A stretch of 64,000 nt of DNA. Origin: Taxillus chinensis (lineage: Eukaryota > Streptophyta > Magnoliopsida > Santalales > Loranthaceae). Position numbers and translations under genes: made by a program. Each line of letters starts with the position of its first letter. The stretch's first letter is position 1. A model generated the notes under the pieces. The model was given only the letters and a program-made list of their open reading frames with translations. It made no database searches and was not told the DNA's origin. Of the stretch, positions 21,001 through 32,117 are shown piece after piece. The stretch lies in the NCBI GenBank assembly GCA_023512835.1, contig CM042089.1, forward strand, positions 27,656,440-27,720,439. Direction: 5' to 3'.

Positions 21001-22209
21001 TTCGGCCATTGCTGCTGTGGTGTTTCTCGTGGGCGGACGACGTTCGGCGTGGGAGCAGGATCGTTGCTATGGTGATACGTTTTCCTACAGGTAGGGGTTC
21101 GTCTCCTTTTACCTAATCCGGGGTTAGGCCCCATGGTGGATGAACTGTTGGATATCGTTATTGTTGTTATATTATTTATATATAAATTCATATAGGTGTG
21201 ATCTCCTATATGAATGTTGGCCTTCAATGGCGTCTTGGTGTGATTCTGACATTGGGTGGGCAGTGCATGTCAAATGTTCGATAAAATGCCTATGTGAATA
21301 TGTCTGTGTGAATATGCCTAGTATGTGTTTGATAATATGCCAGTATGGCTGGATTCGTGAGTTGGTAAAGGTGTGCATGCTAAGTGTTTGTTTTTATGCC
21401 TGAGTGGCTTGGTTTGTACATTTGTGAATGTGTGCCTACTAAGTGTTTGGTTTTATGCCTGAGTGGCTATGTGTACTATGTTTTGTGAAACCCGGTGGCT
21501 GTGGAAGCCCAGGACTGTTTTGTGGAACCCGGTGGCTGTGGAAGCCCGGGACTATTTTGTGAAACCCGGTGGCTGTGGAAGCCTGGGATTGTTTTGTGAA
21601 ACCCGGTGGCTGTGGAAGCCCGGGACTGTTCTTGGAACCCGGTGGCTGTGGAAGCCCGGGACTGCTCTTGGAACCCGATGGCTGTGGAAGCCCAGGACTG
21701 TTCATGTGCTATCCTGTGTGGCTGTGGAAATGATTGTATTTGGTATTATGGCTTATTATTATATCTGTTAAAAACAAATTGTATCACAACACTGCACTTG
21801 TACACATGGCATGTAGATGCTAGGAGCATGGGATGGGTCGGGGAGAGATGATCCCTACTAATCTGTGGTTGCTCACCCCTCCTACCGTGTTGTTTTCTTT
21901 ATAGGGACCTACAAGCATTAGGTGGGAACACCAAGGTGGAAGACCTGCTTGTGGCTTGCTTATTGTTATATGAGTTTTGTTGTTTTTGTGTGAGTTTTGT
22001 AACCCCAGTTGGGAGATGTTGTAATGAGAAGTTTAATGTAATAAAAGCATGTTTGGACAAGTTTGTAATGTTTGAACTTAATAAATATATGATTTTGTCT
22101 CTGATCATAATTTGTGAAGTGTATGTTGTATTCTAACCCCTTTATCCAAACTCAGGTAAAGGGAGGGTCACGTTCCGGTCTCCTCGGGTTGGAAATCTAG
22201 GGCGTGACA
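20375..22209 (+). mobile_element. Chromovirus A, 3' LTR
   Basis: 1,835 bp, the same order of elements as the 5' LTR, ending GGGCGTGACA and followed by TSD TGTAT (22210-22214). Hairpins at 20559-20582 and 20659-20682; ACGT palindromes at 20817-20834 and 20853-20870; (GA)n at 20954-20996, much longer than in the 5' LTR; tandem repeat at 21483-21708. Confidence 0.93.
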
Positions 22210-22214
22210 TGTAT

Positions 22215-22873
22215 CCCCTGTTTGTGCTCTACATCATAGTGTTTGTTCCATTTGTAGAGAAACAGGTCTTTATCACTATGAGTGTTGGAGTCTATCTGGT
22301 GACTAGCTTTGTAATCAAGTTCATTTTAATAAAGATCAGTTCATCAAAAAGGGTTTTTCTAGCAAATCTAAATCTAAATCTCAAAGGAGTAACTCTCCCA
22401 AGAAAACCTGAATAAAAGAAGCAGCTGACACTAACAAACTAAAGTCAACATGGAAAGCTAAAGTTTCTAACAAAGCAAAACCCGGAACTGTTGACACTAT
22501 GGTTGTTTCTCCTAACCGCACGAAACAAGTTTGGGCACCAAACGTGTAATCTGTTGTCTTTCAAGAGCATCTCTGGAATTCATTGCTGGACCACTTGAAG
22601 TTAAAGATCAATCAAAGCAAGTGGATACTCGATAATGGATGCTCCGGACATATGACAGGTGATTAATCTCTACTCATAGAAGTTGCTGACAAACGAGGCC
22701 CATCCGTATCATATTGTGACAACAGCAAAGGTAAGACTGTGGGGTATGGCACTTTAACTATTGGTTGTGTATCAATTACTAAGGTTGCACTAGTCGAAGG
22801 TTTGAAGCACAATCTGTTGAGTGTCAGTGATTTATGTGACAAAGGATTTACTGTTTCCTTTATGTCCAACACC
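22215..22873 (+). pseudogene. Copia (+) gag tail and protease region
   Basis: The copia sequence resumes after chromovirus A. Lys/Ser-rich linker, then KQVWAPNV and the protease region near 22630-22870: ILDNGCSGHMTGD, ADKRGPSVSYCDNSKGKT, VEGLKHNLLSVSDLCDKGF. Copia proteases normally read D-S-G (e.g. LDSGCSRHMTG); here the motif is D-N-G, so the active site is changed. Several stops occur (for example TGA within CAGGTGATTAA at 22657-). The protein is interrupted at NTCT by solo LTR B and continues at 24432 (CTVRENLFGD). Confidence 0.8.
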
Positions 22874-22878
22874 TGCAC

Positions 22879-23513
22879 TGTAATGACCTGTGTTTTGCGG
22901 TATGTAAGAAGTTAACCACAGATACCTTGTGAGTGGCAATTGTTGGGTTTTAGGGAGCTTCGTTCCCACACACTTTAGCTAAAACACCTTGAATGTTGAT
23001 GCACAAGTTTGAGGTAAGAGATGAGCCCAAGAGGGGACTTTTGGGAGGTGCACGTGACAAGTGATAACGTGCATTTGCATGTCCTCTACCTTCCACAGAA
23101 GTTTCAGAGCCAAAGGCCTTGAACACCAATTGGACCAATTGGCGTGCAAGCATATTACTGCATACCAGCCTTCTACTTGATGCAAGGAAGCTTGGGGTAG
23201 AATTTCACAGCTTTTGGAGCTGCACGTCATATGGGGATATGACGTGCATTATGGCGTGTAGCCATATTTTTGTACCGTCACCTTGGTTTTGTTATTCTAA
23301 TCATCTTTTCCCAAAGAACCATGTTGAAATTATGGATATTTTGTCGAGTATGGATGCAGGAAGGTCGTAACTTGTTCCATCAAAACTACGTCATTTTGAT
23401 GCTGGGGTTTACTTAATCAAAACTACGTCATTTTGATGTTGGTGTGCCTATATAAGAGGTGAAGGACTCTTAGGTTTAGGGTTCTTCTTTTGGCTAGCCA
23501 CTGCAGCTGTCGC

Positions 23514-23589
<76 letters not shown>

Positions 23590-24426
23590 AGGAAGGAGAG
23601 CTGCTGGTTGCTGCCGGAGCGTCTTGCGTGGGGAGGACGGCGTCTAGCGCGGGAGCAAGGAGGATCTTCTTTAAGGTAGGGGTTCTGTTCTTCCTTGTAC
23701 CTATCCCAGGGTTATGGCCTTGTGGTAGGCGATTTGTAATCTAGATATATATATTATATGTAAATCCATATGGGTGTGATCTCCTATATGGATGTTGGCC
23801 TTCAGTGGCGTGTATGTGTTTGAGATTAGGCCTGTGTGGCCATGCGTATTATGTGTTTGATATTATGCCTGAAAAGTATTTGATGTTATACCTGCGAGGA
23901 CATGCATGCTAAGTGTTTGATGTTATGCCAGTATGGATATGCATGTTAAGTGTTTGTTGTTATGCCTGAATAGCTTAGATGTATGTTAAGTGTTTGGTGT
24001 TATGTCAGTGAGGCAATGTCTGTGGAGCCTAAGAAGCCTGAGAGGCTGAGGTAATGTCTGTGGAGCCTAAGAAGCCTGAGAGGCTGAGGCAATGCTTGTG
24101 TACCTGGGGAGCCTGAGAGGCTGAGTTAATGTCAGTGAGACTGACTGTGGAGTTTTGTGGCAACGGTAGTATTTGTTTTGTGGCTTTGTTTTATGTTATT
24201 TGTGTTCTGTAATTCCGTTGAGGCCTTGTAACCCCTTTTGGGGGAGATATTGTAATGAAGTTTGAGACATAATAAAGACATGTGGTGTTTGAATTTATTA
24301 AATATATAATTTTATCTCTGAATATAAAGTGTGAAGTGTATGTTGTACTCTATCCTCTTTATCCAAACCCGGGTAAAGGGAGGGTCACATTCCGGCCTCC
24401 TCGGGTTGGAAATCCGGGGCATGACA
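22879..24426 (+). mobile_element. Solo LTR B, chromovirus-A-related, chimeric
   Basis: 1,548 bp from TGTAATGACCTGTGTTTTGC to GGGGCATGACA with exact TSD TGCAC (22874-22878, 24427-24431). No internal region, so a solo LTR. It is homologous to the LTRs of element A, including ACGT palindromes (23381-23398, 23418-23435, both with one G-to-A change), a TATA-like CTATATAAGAGG near 23450, (GA)n at 23516-23586 and a shorter GCCTGAGAGGCTGAG repeat (24020-24130). An insert at about 23061-23195 matches the Athila-like solo LTR at 9517-9865 rather than A. Confidence 0.92.
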
Positions 24427-24431
24427 TGCAC

Positions 24432-25739
24432 AGTTAGGGAAAACTTATTTGGAGATATTAAGTTATCCGGATTAAAAAATAGGGACATATATTCAGTGGT
24501 CTTAAGAAATAATTCTTCTGACCCTGTATGCTTCCTCACTAAAGCATCAGATGAAGAAAGATGGCTATGGCACAAGCGTTGCGCTCATTTAAATTTTAAA
24601 AGTTTATCTAAACTAGCATCGCTTGACTTGGTCAATGGTCTGCCCAAACATAAATACTCCAGAGACTCTCTCTGTCGAGAATGCAACTCGACAAGCAGAC
24701 CAAGCAGAGCTTTAAGAGTAAATTAACTAATTCAATATCTGGTCTAGTGCAACTTTCTCATATGGACCTCTGTGGTCCCATTATTATTGCTTCTCTTGCT
24801 GGTGCGAGATATACCCTTGTGGTTATCGATGACTTCACTAGGTATACATGGGTGATGTTCTTAAAATCGAAGGATCAAACCTTTGAACATCTTGTAGATC
24901 TCTTCAACTGGATAAGCAATTCACAAAGACTGAGCATTAAATGCATCGAGAGTGATCATGGTACAGAATTTGACTTTTCCGATATGAGATCATATTGTTC
25001 TGAACAAGGCATTCAGCACGACTTCTCTGCGCCTAGGACTCCACAACAAAATGGAGTTGCTGAGCGTAAGAATCGTACTTTGGTCGAAGTTGGTAGATTA
25101 ATGTTAGCAGGGGCAAAGCTTCCTCTCAGTCTATGGGCTGAAGCTATGTCCACTGCATGTTATGTTTAGAACAAAACTCTTATTAATAAGGTTACCATGA
25201 AAACACCCTATGAGATGTGGAGAGGTTGGAAGCCATCAATCTCTCATTTCAAAGCTTTTAGGTGTGCTTGTTACGTGTTAAACAACGGCAAAGAGGCCCG
25301 GAGTAAATTTGTGCCAAAATCCGATGATGGGATTTTTGTCGGATACTCGTTACACAACAAGGCTTATCGTATCTTCAATAGAAAACGTTTAACAATTGAA
25401 GAATCTATCCATGTTGATTTTGATGAGTCTAACCTTGATTGGTCAAGTGTAGGATCTTCAAATCCAAATGTGCAGGATCATATGGACACCATTGACTATT
25501 CACAGTTCAAACATGTTCCTACCACTACTCCTGATGAATCACCAAGCACTAGAGATGCAAGAAAAAATGTTACTGATGATGTTTCTGAAGATTCGGACTT
25601 AGGACTTCCACTCAACTGCGGACCAATTATTACGAACATTCATAACACCGAAGAACCTTCTAGTCCGTCCGGACGAGTTAATACTGAAAGTCATAGTGCC
25701 AAAGAACCTCAAAGTACTTCTGGAACTGTTCATCATACG
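24432..25739 (+). pseudogene. pol: Copia (+) integrase
   Basis: GAG-pre-integrase region (RENLFGDIKLSGLKNRDIYS) with an HHCC finger (HKRCAHLNF ... LCREC, 24570-24690). A frame change near 24700 leads into the rve catalytic core: Asp in HMDLCGPI, Asp in ESDHGTEFDF and Glu in NGVAERKNRTL, so the DDE triad is visible. This is followed by KTPYEMWRGWKPSISHFKAF and VFVGY/IFVGYS-type copia IN C-terminal sequence. TAG at 25167 stands in CYV-stop-NKTL, where relatives have Gln. The enzyme would insert cDNA into the host genome. It is cut at HHTD by element C (25745-33734) and continues at 33740. Confidence 0.9.
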
Positions 25740-25744
25740 GATAC

Positions 25745-26087
25745 CTAAGCCCGTGAGTAGTGCCTCGATTAGTTTTGACCTAGTAGGGACTCTGATCCGG
25801 CAAAAGGAAAGATGAGAGTCCCTAACACGGTTCACAAAGGACATGTGGAGGGTAGGGTCCATCACGAGAATGTCTTCCAGATGAAGGAGGTAAGTTAGAG
25901 TGGTCTTGGAGGAGCCTGTGATGTTCCCTTGGTTTTGGCATTTAAGGAACTTTCTCCAAAGGACCATGTTAAAATTTTTGGAGGATGCGGAAAGGTGAGC
26001 GGAATCAAAACAGGTTGATCCTTCTAACAAACACGCTTGAATGGGCTATAGGAGGCTGTTGGTTAGGTTCTTGGTTCCTTTGCCGGC

Positions 26088-26157
<70 letters not shown>

Positions 26158-27086
26158 CTTGGGAGATCCGGCGTGGGGAGGACAGCGTGGCGCGGGAGCA
26201 AGGAAGGGCTTTAAGGTAGGGGTCGTTCTTCCAACCCTCCTGCCTAGGGTCCTGGGCGGTCTCTTGGTGTGTGATTTTTTTGTATGTATATATATATAGG
26301 TGTGATCTCCATAGAATGTTGGCCCGCATTTGGTGTGGTTCGTGATCTATATGCTATATGTTTATGAAAAGCCTGTGAATATAGTTAGTGTATAGCCGAA
26401 TGTTTAAATTATGCCTCAGGTGTGCATGTTAGTGTTTGTGGAAAGCGTGTGGGGTTTGGAGCTTGTGGATATAGCATGCTATGTTCGAGGTTTTCGTGTG
26501 TAAGCATACTTGTGTTTGATGTTTGCCGTATGGCCTGTGTGTGTGTTTGCTTGACCCGTGGGTGGAAGCCGGTTTTGTGGAACCCGGTGGTTGGAAGCCC
26601 GGGGGTTTGGGAACCCGGTGGTGGAAGCCGGATTTTGGAACCCGTGTTGGGCCCGGGCTTTGAAACCCGTGGTGGAAGCCCTAGGTTTATCTAGCCCTGT
26701 TGTCTGTTTGCTCTGTAACCTATTCGTGGGATAATTGTATCACGACACGACTTGTACACAAGGCATGTAGAACGTGTGGGATGGGTTGGGAGACATGATC
26801 CCTTTTGGCCGTGGTTGCCACCCCTCCTACCATGTTGTTTTCTTTTCGAACCTCGGTTAGGTGGGACCCCAAGGTGGAAGACTTTTTATTTAATTTGTTT
26901 ATGTTATTTTTATTATGAGAATGATGAACCCCTGGGAAAGGATTTTTGTAATAAAGGATTGATTGCTTTTAAGGAATATTACTTTTGAATGTTGGGATGT
27001 TTAAAATGTTAAATTCTTGTTTTGATCCTACCCTTGCCCTCCGTGTGGGTAAAGGGAGTCACGCAGTTCCTGTAAACCGGCGTACA
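25745..27086 (+). mobile_element. Chromovirus C, 5' LTR (eroded, with poly-G)
   Basis: Preceded by TSD GATAC (25740-25744). About 1,340 bp, recognisable by comparison with the 3' LTR at 32118-33734, but with many 1-10-base losses throughout. The TG terminus itself is not preserved (CTAAGCCCGTGAG against TGTAAGGACCCGTACC). The region that should be a GA tract is two G runs (26089-26117, 26121-26155). Tandem CCCGGTGG repeats at 26575-26690. It ends CGTACA before a damaged primer site at 27090-27101 (TGGTATCGAGCA, one A missing). Confidence 0.8.
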
Positions 27087-27410
27087 ATATGGTATCGAGC
27101 ATGGTCTAGTCCTAGTAGGGGACTTGTTATCTTGAGTCCTTTGAGGAGCCTGGAGGACATGCCCTCACATGGTCCTCTTTGAGCCTCCAAGGTGACTGAT
27201 AGTCCTCTTTAGAGGATTTGCATGCATCATTAGGCCTAGTTGCTTTTGAATGTATGCTAAGTGGATAAAACTTGATTAAGTGAAATGTGCACTCGATTTG
27301 TTTGGCAATGCATGTGCAATGATTGATGCAATGTGTGTTAACATCCGTGATAGTGGAATGTCTGGGGAGATAGGAGATGATATAAAATGTTTTGACGTGT
27401 GTTACTGAAG

Positions 27411-27767
27411 ATGCCCGAGAGAGGACACGTGCGTCGGGCTGGCGATGGCTCTGCCCATGAGGGTCCGGGGGACCATCCGTGGAGGGCGGTTGTTCCGCAC
27501 GCTACAAGAAGGCATCCGGCTGGAGGTACGAGAGCTACGGGAGGGACTCCGGCAGACGTTCGGGAGGAGGGGCGGAGAGGCAGCAGGGGCCACCACCACC
27601 CCGACGAGAGGCCTCGTGAGTGGGTCGCCGGTGGGCCGACCCGTGCAGGACGACGTGGTGACACGGTTCCGAAAGGAACAACCTCCGGTTTAAGGGGGAG
27701 AAGATCCGTGGTAGAGTGGTTGAGGCATTGAGCACGTGTCTCCTTTCTCCGCCCCGGGAGGAGGATA

Positions 27768-27798
<31 letters not shown>

Positions 27799-27807
27799 GG
27801 CCGGCAC

Positions 27808-27859
<52 letters not shown>

Positions 27860-27860
27860 A

Positions 27861-27917
<57 letters not shown>

Positions 27918-30900
27918 ACTTGTTTTGGGAGGAGTTCTGCAACTCTTCCAAGATGAGTTCTTCCCGAATCGAGATGGCAAAAGAGGGAAGAATTTGGCGC
28001 TTGAAGGGGATCCAAGACGGTACTCGAATATGAGCGGGAGTTCCGAGATTGAGTAGGTTTGCTCCTGTGGTACGGGAGGACCCGAAGGCCCGCAGTTCAC
28101 CTTGGGTCTCGGCCGCCCTTGGGAGAGGGGGCGATCACGCTCGAGGACCAGCGAGGGGGAGACGGCCCGTATAGCCGGGAGGGGGAACTCGGATGATGGG
28201 AGGAGGCCCATCAGGGGCGCAGAGTGGGCCCGATCGAGATGCAGGGTCCAAGAGGCTCAAGACGGAGGAGAGGGATGGCTCTCCTTCCGCAGCAGGGGAC
28301 GACATTGGGAACCCGGGAGGTCTGGCTTTGGCGGTGGGAGGGGTCCAGGGGTCTCCCGGCGGTGTCGCTGTGGGGAGCAAGGCCACTTGAGGAAGGAGGT
28401 CCAAAGAGGGACCGGAAAGCCTGATGTGGACGAGAGGGCCATCTGAGCCGGGTTGCCGGAGGGCAGGGAGTTGAGGCAGACATCCAAGACAAGGAGGATG
28501 GGTGCACCTTGAGAGACCGCTCGTCGGTGGCAGAAGCGATCCAGCGGACCCGACCTCGGGGAGGCCTGAGCGGCAGACCGAGGCTGGAGGCAACCTTAGG
28601 GGAAGCGCCGGTGAGGAGCCGACTAGGGCACGGGCAAGGAAGGGTGTTGCGCTGGAGGCGACATACCAGAGGAGGGAGCCACCACCCCCACCACCGAGGG
28701 TGGAGGACCACGGGGTTGAGGTACCCTCGATCTCCGTACCTTAGCTTCTCTTTTCGATACGGGGCTCGTGTTCGTTTGTTCGAGCTGTATAATAGTTTGG
28801 GGTTAGCCTTGTGAGGCCGCAGGCCCCTAGTTGTGGAGTTCCGTGGGAGGCATGATAGAGGACGACGAGGGTTAGTGTGTTAACCATAGAGAGGTGGAGC
28901 CGCGTTTTGACTTGCTGTGAGCCTTTGAGGGCGTTTGACCCGATCTTGGGTATGGATTGGCTTATGGCTTTCCGCCAAGATAGATTGTTTCGGCGGCTTG
29001 TCCTTTGGACACCCGCAGGGGACCTCTTGCACCCGCAGGGGAGGGGATTGTGAGGCGAGTCGGGCGGGCCGTGTTGGACCTTGGGGTGCCATTACCCAGT
29101 TGGCGCCCGACCTTGAGGAGGGTAAGGTGGAAAAGAGGGGTGGCCCGGTTGGGACCAATTGGATGTTTTCCGAGCTGAGAGTTTGCCACCTAAGAGGAGT
29201 GGGAGTTCACCACGAGTGGTGCCGGGACAGTCCAATTTCCCAAGTAGCGATGATGGGGCCACCGAGCGAGGGAGGAGGCAAATCGAGGAGTTGGGGCCGG
29301 GGTATATCGACCAAGTACCTCACCTTGGGGTGCTCCGGGCTCTTGCTAGAAGGCCGATGGCACGCTCGTCTCGCATCGACTACGGTATGCCGTCGGATCG
29401 TGAAGAACAAGTACCCGTGCCTCGGATAGTGACCGTTTGACCAATTGAGGGGGCCCGGGTTTTCCAAGATAGATTTAGGTCGGGGTATCACCGCCGGGGT
29501 AGGGAGGAGGACATCCCTAAGACGGCTTTTCGGGGGTAGGGCATTTGAGGGGTAGGATGCCTTTCGGGCTCCTAATGCGCCGAGAGGTGTTCATGCATTT
29601 GATGAACCAAGTTTTTGCCCCATACTTGACTCGTTCGTGGTGGTGTTTATCGACGACATCTTGGTGTATTCCAAGACGAGAGGGAGCACGGGAGCACTTG
29701 GCAACAGGTGCAAACCTTGAGGGACCGGCTGTTGCTAAGTTTAGCAATGTGAGTTTTGGCCGCAGGAGGTTCACTTTCTTGGCCATGTGGTGTCACCGAG
29801 GGAGTTAGGGTGGACCCACCAAGATTGAGGCCGTGGCATCGTGGGCAAGGCCAACCAACGTTTTGAGATCCGTAGTTTTCTTGGCTTGCGTACTATCGTG
29901 TTTTGTAGAGGGGTTCTCCGTTTGGCGCCGCCTATGACAGCGTTGACTCAAGGGCGTGAAGTTTGAGTGGACGGACAAGTGCCAGGGCGTTTGAGACTCT
30001 CAAACCCGTTTGACCACCGCACCCGTGTTGAGGTTGCCTAGGGAGGATATTCCGATGAGGTGTACCGTGACGCGTCCGGGGTTGGTTGGGGTGTGTGCTT
30101 TGCGGGGCACGGTGGTAGCTATGGGTCAAGGCGGTGAAGCCTCGTGAGCAGAATTATCCTACTCATGACCTTGAGTTAGCCGCTCATCTTCGCCCGAAGA
30201 GTTGGCGCACTACCTCTTGGGGGAAAAGTTTGTGGTGTTCTCGATCACAAGAGCCTTCAGACATCTTTACTCGAAGGACTTGAATTTGAGGCAAAGGAGA
30301 TGGGTGGAGTATTTGCGACCTTTGATTTTCTCTTGCCTATACCCCGGCAAGGGTAAGTTGTGGGCTGATGCATTGAGGAGGGGGAGGAGGCGAGGGGCCG
30401 TGAGGGAGGGAAGCCGATGGAGGGTTGGCGACGTTGCACCTGCGTGTTCGTGATGGTGGGACAGCCGGTCCTTTGGTGGTAGGCTGAGTGACCAGCGCGT
30501 CCGGGAGGAACATGGGTGACATTGAGGTGAGGTCTCCGGCCCGTATTGAGGCGGGGAGCTATCCGGGGACGGACGAGGGTCCCGAGCATGAGTGTCATTT
30601 CAGTGGGCGGTGGTAGAGCTTCTTCCCTCTGGATGAGGTGATGAGGAGTTTCACCAATCTAGGGTTCTGTGCATCCAGGGGGTACGAAGAGTACCATGCG
30701 CTCGCAGACATTTTTGGTGGCCTGGGATGAAACGCGATGTGGCGCCTTTGTTTCGCGGTGCCTCACGTGTCGCCAGGAAGGCGAGCATCCGCCGGCGGGC
30801 ATGTTCGCCCTTGCCCTAGCGGAGGGAAGTGGGACCATATCGCGATGGACTTTGATGGTCTTCCACCCACCACCGGGAGGAAGGACATGATTTGGGTGAT

Positions 30901-31820
30901 GTGGATCGACTCACAAAGTCGGCCCATTTTCTTCTGTTCGCGAGCGGGACTCCATTGGGACTTTGAGTCACCGACAGAACGAGATGTGAGACCGCATGGG
31001 GTACCATCATCGGTTGTCTCGACCGGGATTCGAGGTTCGTTTTTCGGGGCCGGTTTGCAGGAGGCTAGGGAACCAAGCTTCACTTGAGTACACCTTTCAC
31101 CCCGAGACGGACGGTCGACCGAGCGGACGAATCGACCATGGAGGACATGTTACGGGCCTGGTGTTGATTTCGGGGTCGTGGGCAACCACCTTCTTTGTGG
31201 AGTTGCCACAACAATAGCTATCAGCATCCATTGGGATGGCTCCTTTTGAGGCGTGTACGGACGGCCGTGTCGATCACCTTTGGTTGGGCCGAGGAGGAGA
31301 GGCAGCCCTCTTGGGGCCCATTGGTTCAAGAGGCACCGAGAAGGCAAGTTGATTCGCGCGTTTGTTGTCGCCTCGAGTCGGCGAAATCTATGCGGATCGC
31401 GGCGCACCTTTGGAGTTTTCTGTTGGTGATCATGTGTTCTTCGTGTCTCTCCACGCCGTGGACATCGACGGTTGGGCGAGGTTCCAAGCTATCTCCCGGT
31501 TTATTGGCCCTTTTGAGATTCCGGATCGTGTAGGCCTAGCCTCCGTTAGCGTACCACCACGGCCGAGTCGAGGCATAACGGTTTCACGTGTCCCGTGAGG
31601 AAGTATCACCCGACCCCACTCGGATTGTGGGGAGTTGACATTGAGGATGACAGTCCGTCATTGAGGCCCCTATCCGTATCCTAGATCGGCAAGAGAAACT
31701 TTGCGGGTCGTCTATTCTTTGGTTCGCGTCGTGGCAGCACCGTGGCTTGAGGAGGAGACATGGGAACGGAGTCCGTGATGCGAGCAGACCCGACTTGTTC
31801 GAGGACGAACAATCTTAAGG
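27411..31820 (+). pseudogene. Chromovirus C gag-pol, heavily degraded
   Basis: Colinear with the gag-pol of element A but shifted out of frame every few dozen bases. Recognisable pieces: gag start MPERGHVRRAG (27411), VTRFRKEQPP (27659-), one zinc-knuckle remnant (CGEQGHLRKE, near 28370), protease tail, RT pieces (AFRLLM-like and [11 protein letters not shown] near 29640), RNase H ([12 protein letters not shown] near 30205), integrase HHCC (HPGGTKS, FVSRCLTC) and core ([17 protein letters not shown]), and the chromodomain region (31650-31800). There are long G runs at 27769-27797, 27810-27858 and 27861-27915 where A has ordinary gag sequence. No frame is long enough to be functional. Same lineage as A (Tekay-like), clearly a distinct subfamily by its LTR. 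Confidence 0.85.
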
Positions 31821-32104
31821 TGGGAGGTGGTGTGGCCAGGGATATGATGTTTCCTGGATGTGTTTTCTGTATTAGTTGATGTATTTGTATTGTCTTTTAA
31901 AGACATGTGTTCTTATTTGTGAGTGCTTTGAAAGTGTATTCGTGCCATGTGGACATGGTTGCATTATTGGTTATGGATTTGGTGGTACTAAGTGTTTGTC
32001 TGGGTGGTGTATGACCCATTTGGGTGTTGTGGCTTGCCGGGTGGCAAATGGGTAGTTTGTGGTTGTTTTCCTCGATGTCTTTCTTTTCGAGGACGAAAAG
32101 TCTT

Positions 32105-32117
32105 AAGGGGGAGAGGA
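32105..32117 (+). other. Chromovirus C polypurine tract
   Basis: AAGGGGGAGAGGA directly precedes the 3' LTR start TGTAAGGACCCGT, after the same TTCGAGGACGAAAAGTCTT motif as in element A. Confidence 0.85.

Noticed and set aside
27338..28211. Long proline-rich and glycine-rich ORFs around 26.06-26.33 and 27.3-28.2 kb
   Set aside because: They are translations of poly-G/poly-C runs in element C, not proteins.
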